Assembly: GCA_964369385.1 (NCBI GenBank)
Contig: CAYJEY010000008.1
Span: forward strand, 1-64,000
Length of the DNA stretch: 64,000 nucleotides
DNA from: CALVGQ01 sp964369385
GTDB taxonomy: Bacteria > Bacillota_I > Bacilli_A > Erysipelotrichales > Erysipelotrichaceae
Reading direction: 5' to 3'
Shown: positions 15,546 through 24,094 of the stretch, in pieces
How the letters are laid out: each line of letters opens with the position of its first letter
How positions within the stretch are numbered: the stretch's first letter is position 1
Notes under the pieces: model-generated
What the model saw: the letters and a program-made list of their open reading frames with translations, nothing else
The model's database searches: none
What the model was told of the DNA's origin: nothing
Position numbers and translations under genes: made by a program

Positions 15546-16166
15546 TTTTTTTGTTGTGTAATACCCCCGGGTAGTCTGAGATACAAAGAAAACTTTAGCG
15601 ATGTATGTATATCAAAAGGATTACATTTAAATGTTAATAAAACACAATTGGCAGAATACGTATGTGGATTAAGCGTGAATATTTACTTTTTGATAGATAA
15701 AACAATGAAGTGCTTCATAAGAGGATTTCTCGTTATATATTATTCCATAACTTTATTTTTTGTGCATAAAAGTATATATGAAAAAATATATGTTTATTAG
15801 TATAAAATATTACATCTTATTATTGTATATTCGTAAGTTTATAGTACAAAAATTCATATATTTAAAAAACTAGCATATATTTAGATGAATAATCATAAAA
15901 TATGGAAAACTATGTTGTAACCATACAAAATTAGCATTTATTTACTTTTATTCTATAGTTTTCTCTTGTATACTTAAAAGTAGGGATAAGATTTTTATTA
16001 TGTATTGGCGAAGATAAAGTTTTATCTATATTCATAATCATATTGAAAATTCGACAAGGTTTTACAAGAATTCTCAATATAATTGTAAAAGTGACTCAAT
16101 GTATTATCATATTTATCAGATTTTTGTTTAACGTGTTTAGTTTCAAGTGTAAAAGGAGGCATACAT
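15546..16166. other. AT-rich 620-bp intergenic region upstream of glgC
   Basis: Beyond the terminator T run there is a short GC island (CCCCCGGG near 15564-15571) and then very AT-rich sequence with no convincing gene. One short stretch (15610-15720) translates into an HTH-like remnant, listed separately. A TATAAT at 16078-16083 could be part of the glgC promoter but has no good -35 partner. Imperfect inverted repeats around 15985-16027 (GATAAG...TTATC) may fold in the glgC leader. No known riboswitch was recognised. Confidence 0.4.
15619..15712 (+). pseudogene. Possible remnant of an Xre-type regulator
   Basis: In one frame the sequence reads KGLHLNVNKTQLAEYVCGLS and then VNIYFLIDKTMK, which resembles the core of an HTH_3 domain (KTQLAEYV-GLS-I..IE.G) with damaged positions. 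No start codon, no ribosome binding site and no continuation are present. This could be chance; support is weak. Confidence 0.2.
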
Positions 16167-17309
16167 ATGAAGAAAGATAACATGGTAGCAATGATTTTAG
16201 CAGGTGGAAGAGGGAGTCGATTACACGAACTTACAAAAAAAGTAGCCAAACCGGCAGTGCATTATGGTGGAAAATACCGTATTATAGATTTTCCTTTAAG
16301 TAACTGTGCAAATTCGGATATTTCAATTGTAGGTGTACTAACGCAATATGAGTCGGTTTTACTGAATTCATATGTAGCTCGAGATCATCATTGGGGTTTA
16401 AATGGTAACGGTAGTGGCGTTTTTGTTTTGCCACCACGCGAAAAAGATGAGACAGGGTTTAATATTTATCGTGGAACTGCTGATGCAATTACACAAAATA
16501 TTGATTTCCTTGATCAAGTAGAAGCAGAATATGTACTTGTATTATCAGGGGACCATATTTATAAGATGAACTATGCAAAAATGCTTCAAGCTCATAAGCA
16601 AGCAAATGCTGACTGTACAATTGCAGTATTAGCTGTGCCAATGAAAGAAGCTAGTCGTTTTGGAATTATGAATACAGATGAAAATGATTCAATTATTGAA
16701 TTTGAAGAAAAATCAGCACAACCAAAAAGTAATTTAGCATCAATGGGAATTTATATTTTTAACTATAAAACATTACGTAAGTATTTAAATGAAGATGATA
16801 AAAATAACTTATCGTCACATGACTTTGGTAAAGATATCATTCCTCAATATTTAGCAGATAATAAAAAATGTTTAGCCTACCGCTTTAAAGGATATTGGAA
16901 AGATGTAGGAACGATTGATAGTTTATGGGAAGCCAATATGGATCTTTTAGACTTAAATAATGAGTTGGATTTAGCTGATCCATCATGGAAAATTTACACA
17001 GAAGATGTATTATGTCAACCGCACTTTATTGGGGCAAAAGCTAGTGTACATAATGCTTTTATCACACAAGGTGCAGTTATTGAAGGTGAAGTAGAAAATT
17101 CAGTTGTGTTTACTCGCTCATTTGTACATGAAGATGCAAAAGTAAGTGACACAGTACTTATGCCAGGTGTAGTTGTAGGAAAAGGGGCAAAAGTAAATCG
17201 TTGCATCATTGCCGAAGGTGTTAAAATTGCCGAGGGAGCAGTAGTAGGAAGTAGCGATAGTGAAGAAATTGAATTGATCGCAAAAAATGTAAATAAGGGG
17301 GTAGCGTAA
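16167..17309 (+). CDS. glgC: Glucose-1-phosphate adenylyltransferase, catalytic subunit
   Basis: Makes ADP-glucose from glucose-1-phosphate and ATP, the committed step of glycogen synthesis. The 380-residue protein has the nucleotide-binding LAGGRGSRLHELT (about residues 11-23), the KPAVHYGGKYRIIDFPLSNC segment, the GDHIYKM metal site and a C-terminal left-handed beta-helix with hexapeptide repeats. AAAGGAGG at 16151-16158 supports the start. The single base between its stop and the glgD start implies translational coupling. Glycogen operon order glgC-glgD-glgA as in many Bacillota; glgB and glgP are not in the window. Confidence 0.96.
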   Translation: MKKDNMVAMILAGGRGSRLHELTKKVAKPAVHYGGKYRIIDFPLSNCANSDISIVGVLTQYESVLLNSYVARDHHWGLNGNGSGVFVLPPREKDETGFNIYRGTADAITQNIDFLDQVEAEYVLVLSGDHIYKMNYAKMLQAHKQANADCTIAVLAVPMKEASRFGIMNTDENDSIIEFEEKSAQPKSNLASMGIYIFNYKTLRKYLNEDDKNNLSSHDFGKDIIPQYLADNKKCLAYRFKGYWKDVGTIDSLWEANMDLLDLNNELDLADPSWKIYTEDVLCQPHFIGAKASVHNAFITQGAVIEGEVENSVVFTRSFVHEDAKVSDTVLMPGVVVGKGAKVNRCIIAEGVKIAEGAVVGSSDSEEIELIAKNVNKGVA

Positions 17310-17310
17310 T

Positions 17311-18426
17311 ATGTGCAATGCATTAGGACTTATTAATTTAGAGCATTCATCAATTGATGTTGCAGGAATGACAGATTATCGTACAGTTAGTGCTATTTCT
17401 TTTTTAGGAAGATATCGATTAATTGATTTTACTTTATCGAATATGAGTAATTCAGGGATTTCACAAATTCAAGTATATATGCAAGGAAAACCACGTTCGA
17501 TTATTGAGCATATTGGGTCTGAAAATCAATACAATATTAATCCAAAGCGTGGAATGATGCGTGTACTTCATGGAGAGCAACGTATTCAATCTGAAGTATA
17601 CAATACAGATATTGCGCAGTTCTCACAAAATATTCATTTTATTGAAGAATCAAATCATCCTTATGTAATTATTGCGCCGACGTATATGGTGTATCGTTGC
17701 AACTATGATGATTTGTTAAAGGCACACGTAAAATCAGGAAATGATGTGAGTGTACTTTATACTGAAACAGGAGATGCAAAGGAGCGTTTCCATGATTGTG
17801 ATGTATTACAAATGAATGACCAAAAACGAGTGATGTCATTTGATAAAAACCGTGGTAAATTTAAAAATCGTAATATCTCAATGGAGTGTTATGTTTTAAG
17901 TAAACGTTTATTTTTGAAATTGATTCGCTTAGCACAAGAATGTAGTTCACTTTATTGGTTTAAGGATATTCTTGCGGACAGTTGCCAAGATATTATGGTT
18001 GGTGGAATTGCCCACAAAGGATATGTTGCATGTATCAATAGTTTACCTGCATACATGCAAGAAAATTTAAAATTAAACCAAGTTGAAAATATTCGTGGTC
18101 TTTTCACTGAAGATTGGCCAATTTATACACGCACAAATGATTCTGCTCCAACGCAATATACACGTGATGCTTCAGTAAAAACTTGTTCAGTAGCGAATGG
18201 GTGCTTCATTGAAGGAGAAATTGAAAATTGCGTATTGGGACGTAATGTTGTTGTAAGAAAAGGTGCTGTTGTGAAAAATAGTATTTTACTGCAAGGAGCT
18301 TATGTTTCTGAGGATTCTTATTTGGATGGAGTCATTGTCGATAAAGAAGCAATGGTTTACCATACAAAAGAATTGGTAAAACAGGGAGATGAGCCAATCT
18401 ACGTTAAGCGTAGAGATCGCATATAG
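17311..18426 (+). CDS. glgD: GlgD, non-catalytic partner of ADP-glucose pyrophosphorylase
   Basis: A 371-residue GlgC paralogue. It keeps the fold (GRYRLIDFTLSNM, hexapeptide-repeat C-terminus with CFIEGEIENCVLG) but lacks the GGxGxRL nucleotide loop at its N-terminus, which instead reads MCNALGLINLEHSSI. In Bacillota GlgD forms a hetero-oligomer with GlgC and raises its activity. It sits between glgC and glgA as expected. Confidence 0.95.
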   Translation: MCNALGLINLEHSSIDVAGMTDYRTVSAISFLGRYRLIDFTLSNMSNSGISQIQVYMQGKPRSIIEHIGSENQYNINPKRGMMRVLHGEQRIQSEVYNTDIAQFSQNIHFIEESNHPYVIIAPTYMVYRCNYDDLLKAHVKSGNDVSVLYTETGDAKERFHDCDVLQMNDQKRVMSFDKNRGKFKNRNISMECYVLSKRLFLKLIRLAQECSSLYWFKDILADSCQDIMVGGIAHKGYVACINSLPAYMQENLKLNQVENIRGLFTEDWPIYTRTNDSAPTQYTRDASVKTCSVANGCFIEGEIENCVLGRNVVVRKGAVVKNSILLQGAYVSEDSYLDGVIVDKEAMVYHTKELVKQGDEPIYVKRRDRI

Positions 18427-18437
18427 GGGGAAGTAAG

Positions 18438-19871
18438 ATGAAAGTATTGTACGTTGCTTCAGAGGGCTTACCATTTATCAAGAGCGGCGGATTAGCTGAT
18501 GTGGTAGGTTCACTGCCTAAGATTTTAAAGAAGAAAAAAGTAGATGTTCGAGTGGTGTTACCAATGTATTTGAAAATTGCCAATCAATATCGTGATGAGT
18601 TCACATGTCTTGGTACTGTTCCAGTGCAATGTGGTCATATCAATACAGTGGCAACTTTCTTTGAAACAGAAGTAGACGGAGTTCCATTCTACTTTGTAGA
18701 ACATCAAGGTTACTTTGAGCGTGATGGCTTATATGGATATCCTGATGATGGAGAGCGTTTTGCCTTTTTCCAAAAAGCCGTACTTGAACTGATTGTGATG
18801 ATGAAGTGGTATCCTGATGTATTGCATTGCCATGACTGGCATACAGGTGCAGTTGCGATGATGGCAAAACATCATTATCCACATGATAAACGTATGCAAA
18901 AAATGAAATCAGTATTTACGATTCATAACTTAGCATTCCAAGGGAATTTCCCAGCATCAGTATTGACAGATTGCCTAGGTCTTCCTTATTCATTATTTGA
19001 AGATGGGACATTGCGATTTCATGGTGGAATAAGTATGATGAAAGCAGGAATTGTTGCCTCTAATAAAGTGACTACTGTATCTAATACATATGCACATGAA
19101 ATACTATCACCTTATTTTGGTGAAAACATGCAAGATGTGTTGCGTCTTCGTCAAGATGACCTTTGGGGAATAGTGAATGGAATCGATACTGATCTTTGGA
19201 ATCCTGCAAGTGATGATTGCATATTTGAGAACTATGATATGCGCAGTCTAATTAAATCAAAGGCCCTAAACAAGAAATCTCTCCAATTTGATTTAGGTTT
19301 ACGTGAAGATCCAGATGTTTTACTCATTGGTATTGTAGGACGTATTACACGCCAAAAAGGGATGCAAATGGTACTCGATTGCATGGGTGAGCTAATGAGT
19401 CAAGATGTCCAACTTGTAGTATTAGGTACAGGTGAAACTGATTTAGAAGCTGGATTTAAAGTGATGGAGGGAAGATATCGCCGTCGTGCAGTATATTATT
19501 GTGGGTATAACGAAAGTTTAGCTCATAAAATTTATGCAGGATGTGATGTGTTCTTGATGCCATCTGATTTTGAACCATGTGGAATTAGCCAATTGATTTC
19601 AATGCGATATGGTACATTGCCTATCGTTCGTGAAACAGGGGGGCTAAAAGATACAGTACAGCCTTACAATAAGTTCACGCAAGAAGGAAACGGATTTAGT
19701 TTCTATGCAATGAATGGTGCAGATATGATGAATACGATTCGTTTTGCAAGTGATACATATTACTATAGTCGTAAAGAATTTAATGATATGATGAAACGCG
19801 CGATGAAAACAGATGTAAGTTGGAAGACTTCTGCAGATAAATATTTAGAATTATATAAAGCAATTAATTAG
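18438..19871 (+). CDS. glgA: Glycogen synthase (ADP-glucose, GT5)
   Basis: Transfers glucose from ADP-glucose to the growing alpha-1,4-glucan. The 477-residue protein has the ADP-glucose-binding KSGGLADVVGSLPK (Lys15) at the N-terminus, the HCHDWHTGA segment (about residues 133-141), and the C-terminal nucleotide-binding domain with GRITRQKG and PSDFEPCGISQLISM, a GT5 hallmark. Full length. GGGGGAAG just upstream of ATG 18438. It is the last gene of the glg operon; a terminator follows at once. Confidence 0.96.
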   Translation: MKVLYVASEGLPFIKSGGLADVVGSLPKILKKKKVDVRVVLPMYLKIANQYRDEFTCLGTVPVQCGHINTVATFFETEVDGVPFYFVEHQGYFERDGLYGYPDDGERFAFFQKAVLELIVMMKWYPDVLHCHDWHTGAVAMMAKHHYPHDKRMQKMKSVFTIHNLAFQGNFPASVLTDCLGLPYSLFEDGTLRFHGGISMMKAGIVASNKVTTVSNTYAHEILSPYFGENMQDVLRLRQDDLWGIVNGIDTDLWNPASDDCIFENYDMRSLIKSKALNKKSLQFDLGLREDPDVLLIGIVGRITRQKGMQMVLDCMGELMSQDVQLVVLGTGETDLEAGFKVMEGRYRRRAVYYCGYNESLAHKIYAGCDVFLMPSDFEPCGISQLISMRYGTLPIVRETGGLKDTVQPYNKFTQEGNGFSFYAMNGADMMNTIRFASDTYYYSRKEFNDMMKRAMKTDVSWKTSADKYLELYKAIN

Positions 19872-19898
19872 GCGATGTTAAATCATTGCCTTTTTAAA
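19871..19898 (+). terminator. Intrinsic terminator after glgA
   Basis: GGCGATG-ttaaat-CATTGCC then TTTTT; a 7-bp stem with one G-T pair overlapping the glgA stop. Confidence 0.8.
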
Positions 19899-19913
19899 TT
19901 CAAGGAGGAAGCA

Positions 19914-20444
19914 ATGAACATAAGATATCAAAATTATTTAGTAAGAAAAGCGAAAGCAGAAGATGCAATCTTGTTGATGAGATGGTGGAATGATGGAAGT
20001 ATCATGGCTCATGCAGGGTTCCCTTATGGTTTAAATATAACTGAAGAAAAGATCGCTCAAAGTCTAAAAACTGATAAAGAGAGAGTACGTCAGCGTTTAA
20101 TTATTGAATTAGATAATTATCCTATAGGTGAGATGAGCTATCAAGATAAAGGAAATGATGTTGTTGAAATTGGAATAAAGATTTGTGATAAGTCTAAGCA
20201 AAATGCAGGAGCAGGAAAAATTTACTTAAGCATGTTAATTAATCATCTGTTTAATGAATTTATGTTTAGAAAAATTTATTGTGATACGGACCTTAGGAAC
20301 GAGCGTTCGCAAAGAGTCTATGAGCAGCTTGGTTTCAAAAAAAAGAATGTGGTAATGAATTCATGGGAAAATCAACTAGGAGAGTTATGCTCTGCTGTAG
20401 AGTACGAGCTAGAATTAGATAATTTTAACGATTATAGAAAATAA
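19914..20444 (+). CDS. GNAT-family acetyltransferase (RimJ/RimL-like)
   Basis: A 176-residue N-acetyltransferase of the Acetyltransf_3 type: acceptor region WWNDGSIMAHAG near residues 23-34, a central beta strand YPIGEMSYQD, IGIKICDKSKQNAGAGKIYLSML for acetyl-CoA binding, and a C-terminal NERSQRVYEQLGF motif. Substrate unknown. ATG 19914 is chosen because AAGGAGGA (19902-19909) precedes it; the in-frame upstream ATG at 19875 lies inside the glgA terminator. It ends at the first of the two palindromes near the DUF2325 gene. Confidence 0.85.
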   Translation: MNIRYQNYLVRKAKAEDAILLMRWWNDGSIMAHAGFPYGLNITEEKIAQSLKTDKERVRQRLIIELDNYPIGEMSYQDKGNDVVEIGIKICDKSKQNAGAGKIYLSMLINHLFNEFMFRKIYCDTDLRNERSQRVYEQLGFKKKNVVMNSWENQLGELCSAVEYELELDNFNDYRK

Positions 20445-20452
20445 TTCAAAAA

Positions 20453-20470
20453 AGTTACCTAAAGATAACT
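20453..20470. promoter_or_regulatory. Upstream 18-bp palindrome at DUF2325 promoter (site 1)
   Basis: AGTTACCTAAAGATAACT, outer arms AGTTA/TAACT and inner CT/AG. With flanking A and T runs it could also act as a weak terminator for the acetyltransferase gene. The same 18-bp pattern recurs at 20518-20535, which argues for a protein-binding site. Confidence 0.6.
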
Positions 20471-20476
20471 TTTTGC

Positions 20477-20505
20477 TTGCAATAATAAAAAAAGAATGCT
20501 AAAAT
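20477..20505 (+). promoter_or_regulatory. Sigma-A promoter of the DUF2325 gene
   Basis: TTGCAA (20477-20482), 17-bp spacer, extended TGC and TAAAAT (20500-20505). It lies exactly between the two palindromes. Confidence 0.7.
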
Positions 20506-20517
20506 CAAATTAGTTAA

Positions 20518-20535
20518 AGTTATCTAAGGCTAACT
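20518..20535. promoter_or_regulatory. Downstream 18-bp palindrome at DUF2325 promoter (site 2)
   Basis: AGTTATCTAAGGCTAACT, sharing the pattern AGTTAYCTAARGMTAACT with site 1. Read on the minus strand, TTAAGTTAGCCTTAGATAA agrees with the DtxR/IdeR consensus TTAGGTTAGCCTAACCTAA at 15 of 19 positions. It covers the expected transcription start region, a repressing position. Confidence 0.6.
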
Positions 20536-20550
20536 TAAGGAGGTTTGAGT

Positions 20551-20838
20551 ATGAGTGTAGTTATAATTGGTGGAAATGAAGGAATGGAACAACGTTACTT
20601 ACAAGTCTGTAAAGAATATGGATGTAAGGCTAAAATATTTACAAAATCAAAAGGGACAATGCGTGATAAATTAGGAGAACCTGATTACATCATCTTATTT
20701 ACTCGTACGGTTTCTCATAAGATGGTGAATTGCGCTATGAAAGAAGCGAAACAAAGTGCAGCTGAAGTTGTACGATGTGCTTCTAGTTCAGTAAGTGCTC
20801 TTAAACAAGTATTGGATCAACTATCAGTAGCAAATTAA
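20551..20838 (+). CDS. DUF2325 domain protein
   Basis: A 95-residue protein that is nearly all DUF2325 domain: SVVIIGGNEGMEQRYLQVC at the start, then PDYIILFTRTVSHKMVNCAMKEAKQSAAEV and a final SSVSALKQVLDQL helix. The fold looks like a small Rossmann-like domain. Function is unknown; a metal-related role is only suggested by the operator-like palindromes. AAGGAGG at 20537-20543 supports ATG 20551 over an in-frame TTG 6 nt earlier. Its stop codon is inside its terminator. Confidence 0.8.
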   Translation: MSVVIIGGNEGMEQRYLQVCKEYGCKAKIFTKSKGTMRDKLGEPDYIILFTRTVSHKMVNCAMKEAKQSAAEVVRCASSSVSALKQVLDQLSVAN

Positions 20839-20853
20839 TGCTACTTTTTTTTT
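20826..20853 (+). terminator. Intrinsic terminator overlapping the DUF2325 stop codon
   Basis: AGTAGCA-aattaa-TGCTACT followed by eight or more T; the gene's TAA lies in the loop. Confidence 0.9.
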
Positions 20854-20907
20854 ATTCGATGTGAAATGATATGTTTTCATGATAAAATGTAACAAGTAGG
20901 TGATTGC

Positions 20908-21915
20908 ATGAAAAAAATATTATGGATAAGTACAGGTGGTACAATCGCAAGTGTTCCAACTAGTGCAGGACTTGTACCTGCATCAATGAAAAAAGGGTTA
21001 AGAGATGTCGTCAGTGCCTTTTTAGATGAAATTGAGTTAATTAACTTTGAAATCTATTCATTAGATAGTTCCAATATTCAACCAGAGGAATGGTGTGCCT
21101 TAGCTGATAAAATTCATGAAATGCAACATGAGGTAGATGGAATTCTATGTACGCATGGCACAGATACGCTGGCCTACACGGCGAGTGCTTTGTCTTATAT
21201 GTTAGGGAGTGTATCAATACCCGTTGTTTTAACAGGATCACAGCTTCCGCTTCATCATGTATTGAGTGATGGTGTGGATAACCTACGTACAGCTTTAGCA
21301 ATGGCATCGAGTGCGGTTCCAGGTGTATATGTTGCGTTTAATCGACATATTATATTAGGTACTCGAGCAGTGAAGGTTCGAACTCAGGGATTTGATGCTT
21401 TTGAAAGTGTTAACTTTGAATATGCGGGAAAAGTAGATAGCCGCGGTCTGGTGATTAATCAGCAAGTGATTCAGTTTCCAGTTCATTCCGTGAGATTTAA
21501 AAGAGAATGCAATAAAGATGTCCTTTTAGTTAAATTGATTCCAGGGATGAATCCAGAGATTTTCGATGCATTCTTACGAATGGGTATCAAAGGAATTGTG
21601 ATTGAAGCCTTTGGAATTGGTGGTTTATCATTTGAGCGTCGTGATTTAATCACAAAACTAAAAAATTTAGTTGATCATGGTGTGATCGTAGTAGTAAAGA
21701 GTCAGTGCCTTTATGAAAATAGTGACTTCAATATTTATGAAGTAGGAAAAAAAGCACTGGATATCGGAGTAATTGAAGCTTACGACATGACGAGTGAAGC
21801 AACTGTGACTAAACTAATGTGTGCACTGAGTATTACAAATTGTCCAGAAAAAATTAAGCAAATAATGCACACGAATAGTGTGAATGAGATAAATATAAAA
21901 GGAGATTTAAGATGA
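20908..21915 (+). CDS. ansA: L-asparaginase, type I
   Basis: Hydrolyses L-asparagine to aspartate and ammonia in the cytoplasm. The 335-residue protein has the two threonine motifs of the family: STGGTIAS (about residues 8-15) and THGTDTLAYTASAL (about 83-96), and GSQLPLH in between. There is no signal peptide, consistent with the type I enzyme. TAGGTG upstream serves the start. The ATGA overlap with pepT indicates a coupled asparaginase-peptidase operon for amino acid scavenging. Confidence 0.94.
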   Translation: MKKILWISTGGTIASVPTSAGLVPASMKKGLRDVVSAFLDEIELINFEIYSLDSSNIQPEEWCALADKIHEMQHEVDGILCTHGTDTLAYTASALSYMLGSVSIPVVLTGSQLPLHHVLSDGVDNLRTALAMASSAVPGVYVAFNRHIILGTRAVKVRTQGFDAFESVNFEYAGKVDSRGLVINQQVIQFPVHSVRFKRECNKDVLLVKLIPGMNPEIFDAFLRMGIKGIVIEAFGIGGLSFERRDLITKLKNLVDHGVIVVVKSQCLYENSDFNIYEVGKKALDIGVIEAYDMTSEATVTKLMCALSITNCPEKIKQIMHTNSVNEINIKGDLR

Positions 21916-23117
21916 AAATTCAAGATCGTTTTATTGAGTATTGTAAAATCAATACAACTTCAGATGCATCAAGTAAGACAACACCAAGTAGTGCTTGTCA
22001 GTGGGATTTAGCTCATTTATTGGTAAAACAAATGAAAGAGCTTGGTATGAATGATGCCCATGTAGATGAGCATTGTGTGGTATATGGTACCATTGAAGGA
22101 AATTGCGATGAAATCACAGATGTGATTGGTCTAATTGCCCATATGGATACGTCTCCTGATTTTAGTGGTGAAAATGTAAAACCCCGCATTATTGAAAACT
22201 ATGATGGGAAAAATATTCAACTGAATCCAGAGCTAGTTATGAATGTAGTAGAAATGCCTTCTATTTTAAAATATGTAGGACATGATGTTATTGTAACAGA
22301 TGGCACAACATTGCTGGGGGCTGATGATAAAGCGGGGATTGCGATTATCATGGAAGTAGCAAGACAGTTTCAAGATGATCCATCAATTCAACATGGAACA
22401 ATTAAAGTTGCCTTTACACCAGATGAGGAAATTGGAGAAGGTGCCGATCACTTTGATGTAGCAAAGTTTGGAGCTGATTATGCCTTTACATGTGATGGTG
22501 GCTCTGCAAGTGAGTATTGCATGGAAACCTTTAATGCAGCATCGGCTTATGTCGAAATCGAAGGTGTTTCAATTCATCCTGGTGGTGCTAAAGACATCAT
22601 GATCAATGCATCAAATGTGGCAATGGAGTTTCATGCTTGTTTACCAGTCCATGCAAGACCAGAGCATACGAGTGGATTTGAAGGATTTAATCATTTACTT
22701 TCGATGAATTCTAGTGTGCCTAAAGCAAGCTTAGAATATATTATTCGTAATCATGATGCAAAACTTCATCAACAACAATGTGATTTATTCATTAGTATTG
22801 CAAAATACTTAAATGAAAAATACCAAAGGGAAATAGTAAAGATTGAGATTGTGCCTTCTTATCGCAACATGAAAGAAGAATTGATACACCATCCTCAGAT
22901 CATGGAAAAACTAAGTGCTGCAATTACAGCTGTTGGATTAAATCCAAAGAGTATTTCCGCACGTGGAGGAACTGATGGTAGTCGATTAACTTTTATGGGA
23001 TTGCCTTGTCCAAATATTGGGACCGGAGGAGTAAATGCTCATGGGCCATTTGAAGCAGTGAGTATCCAGGAAATGGAAAAAATGGTAGAAGTAGTTAAAG
23101 CAATCGTGTGTAGATAA
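21912..23117 (+). CDS. pepT: Peptidase T (tripeptide aminopeptidase)
   Basis: A 401-residue M20B metallopeptidase that removes the N-terminal residue of tripeptides. Zinc ligands and catalytic residues are visible: AHMDTSPD (about residues 76-83), GADDKAGIA (about 137-145), DEEIGEGADHFD (about 172-183) and the dimer-domain HPGGAKD. Full length. The start overlaps the ansA stop by four bases, with AAAGGAG upstream. Confidence 0.96.
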   Translation: MKIQDRFIEYCKINTTSDASSKTTPSSACQWDLAHLLVKQMKELGMNDAHVDEHCVVYGTIEGNCDEITDVIGLIAHMDTSPDFSGENVKPRIIENYDGKNIQLNPELVMNVVEMPSILKYVGHDVIVTDGTTLLGADDKAGIAIIMEVARQFQDDPSIQHGTIKVAFTPDEEIGEGADHFDVAKFGADYAFTCDGGSASEYCMETFNAASAYVEIEGVSIHPGGAKDIMINASNVAMEFHACLPVHARPEHTSGFEGFNHLLSMNSSVPKASLEYIIRNHDAKLHQQQCDLFISIAKYLNEKYQREIVKIEIVPSYRNMKEELIHHPQIMEKLSAAITAVGLNPKSISARGGTDGSRLTFMGLPCPNIGTGGVNAHGPFEAVSIQEMEKMVEVVKAIVCR

Positions 23118-23126
23118 GCCTATTGC

Positions 23127-23156
23127 TTGCAAGAAATAAAATAATTTTGATAAAAT
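23127..23156 (+). promoter_or_regulatory. Sigma-A promoter for the PfkB-family kinase gene
   Basis: TTGCAA (23127-23132), an 18-bp spacer ending in the extended TGA, and TAAAAT (23151-23156). Confidence 0.6.
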
Positions 23157-23177
23157 AAAGAGGTAAGGAGACCAACT

Positions 23178-24092
23178 ATGATTTACACTTGTACACTTAA
23201 TCCATCACTGGATTATTATATGGAATTTAATGAATTGGAACTGGGAACACTCAATCGTTGTAGCGAAGAGCGATATGTACCAGGAGGAAAAGGAATTAAT
23301 GTATCGATTGTATTAAACAACTTACGTATTCCTTCAAGAGCACTTGGTTTTTTAGGTGGATTTACAAAAGACTACTTTGTGCAACGTTTAACAACGTATG
23401 AATATGTTAAACCTTCTTTTACGTATATTGAAGAACCAACACGTATCAATGTTAAGATTCATGCAGAAAAAGAAACAACATTGAATGCTAAAGGACCGCA
23501 CATTAGCGAAGCAGAGAAAAAACAAATGTTGATGCGCTTTAAAAACATGGGTTCAAATGATATTTTTGTGTTATCTGGATCTATTCCAGATAATTGTGTC
23601 GATTTGGTGGACCAAATGCTTCAACAGTGCGTAGAAAATCAAGTTCAAATTGTGCTAGATATTACACCAAGTGTAATGCGTAGCTTTTTGAAATACAAGC
23701 CATTACTGATTAAACCTAACTTAGCTGAAATGGAAGAACTTTTTGGAGAAGTTATTCAAAGTGAAAAGAACATTATTGATCAAGCACAAAGGGCAATTGC
23801 AGAAGGTGCCCAAAATTGCATTGTAACAGTAGGGTCTGATGGTGCATACTTTGTGTCAAACGAAGGTGCATATCATAGTAGTGTTGTCCCTGGAAAGGTA
23901 ATTAGTACAACAGGTGCTGGAGATAGTGTCGTAGCTGGTTTTTTAATGAATTATTTACGATCACGAGATATGTTGGCGATATTTAAATATGCTAGTGCAT
24001 GTGGATGTGCAACAGCACTATCAGTAGGACTTGCAACACCTGAAAAAGTAGATGAGATTGTGGATCAAGTTCAAGTAAAGAAAGTAGGATAA
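23178..24092 (+). CDS. 1-phosphofructokinase-family kinase (FruK/LacC-like)
   Basis: A 304-residue PfkB-superfamily sugar kinase. The N-terminal PGGKGINVSIVLNNL (about residues 35-49) and the C-terminal anion hole/catalytic base TTGAGDSVVAGF (about 247-258) are intact. Start LNPSLDYYMEF is typical of the 1-phosphofructokinase/tagatose-6-phosphate kinase branch. No fructose PTS or FruR gene is adjacent, so the exact substrate is not settled. TAAGGAG precedes the ATG. It is 2 bp upstream of the thioredoxin-like lipoprotein, an unexpected partner. Confidence 0.88.
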   Translation: MIYTCTLNPSLDYYMEFNELELGTLNRCSEERYVPGGKGINVSIVLNNLRIPSRALGFLGGFTKDYFVQRLTTYEYVKPSFTYIEEPTRINVKIHAEKETTLNAKGPHISEAEKKQMLMRFKNMGSNDIFVLSGSIPDNCVDLVDQMLQQCVENQVQIVLDITPSVMRSFLKYKPLLIKPNLAEMEELFGEVIQSEKNIIDQAQRAIAEGAQNCIVTVGSDGAYFVSNEGAYHSSVVPGKVISTTGAGDSVVAGFLMNYLRSRDMLAIFKYASACGCATALSVGLATPEKVDEIVDQVQVKKVG

Positions 24093-24094
24093 AT

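Noticed and set aside
15408..15800. Plus-strand frame spanning the IS right end
   Set aside because: It crosses the terminal inverted repeat and the target duplication, so it is a product of the insertion, not a gene.
17311..18426. glgD as a degenerate or broken glgC
   Set aside because: The loss of the nucleotide loop is normal for GlgD; the gene is full length and lies in the standard glgC-glgD-glgA order.
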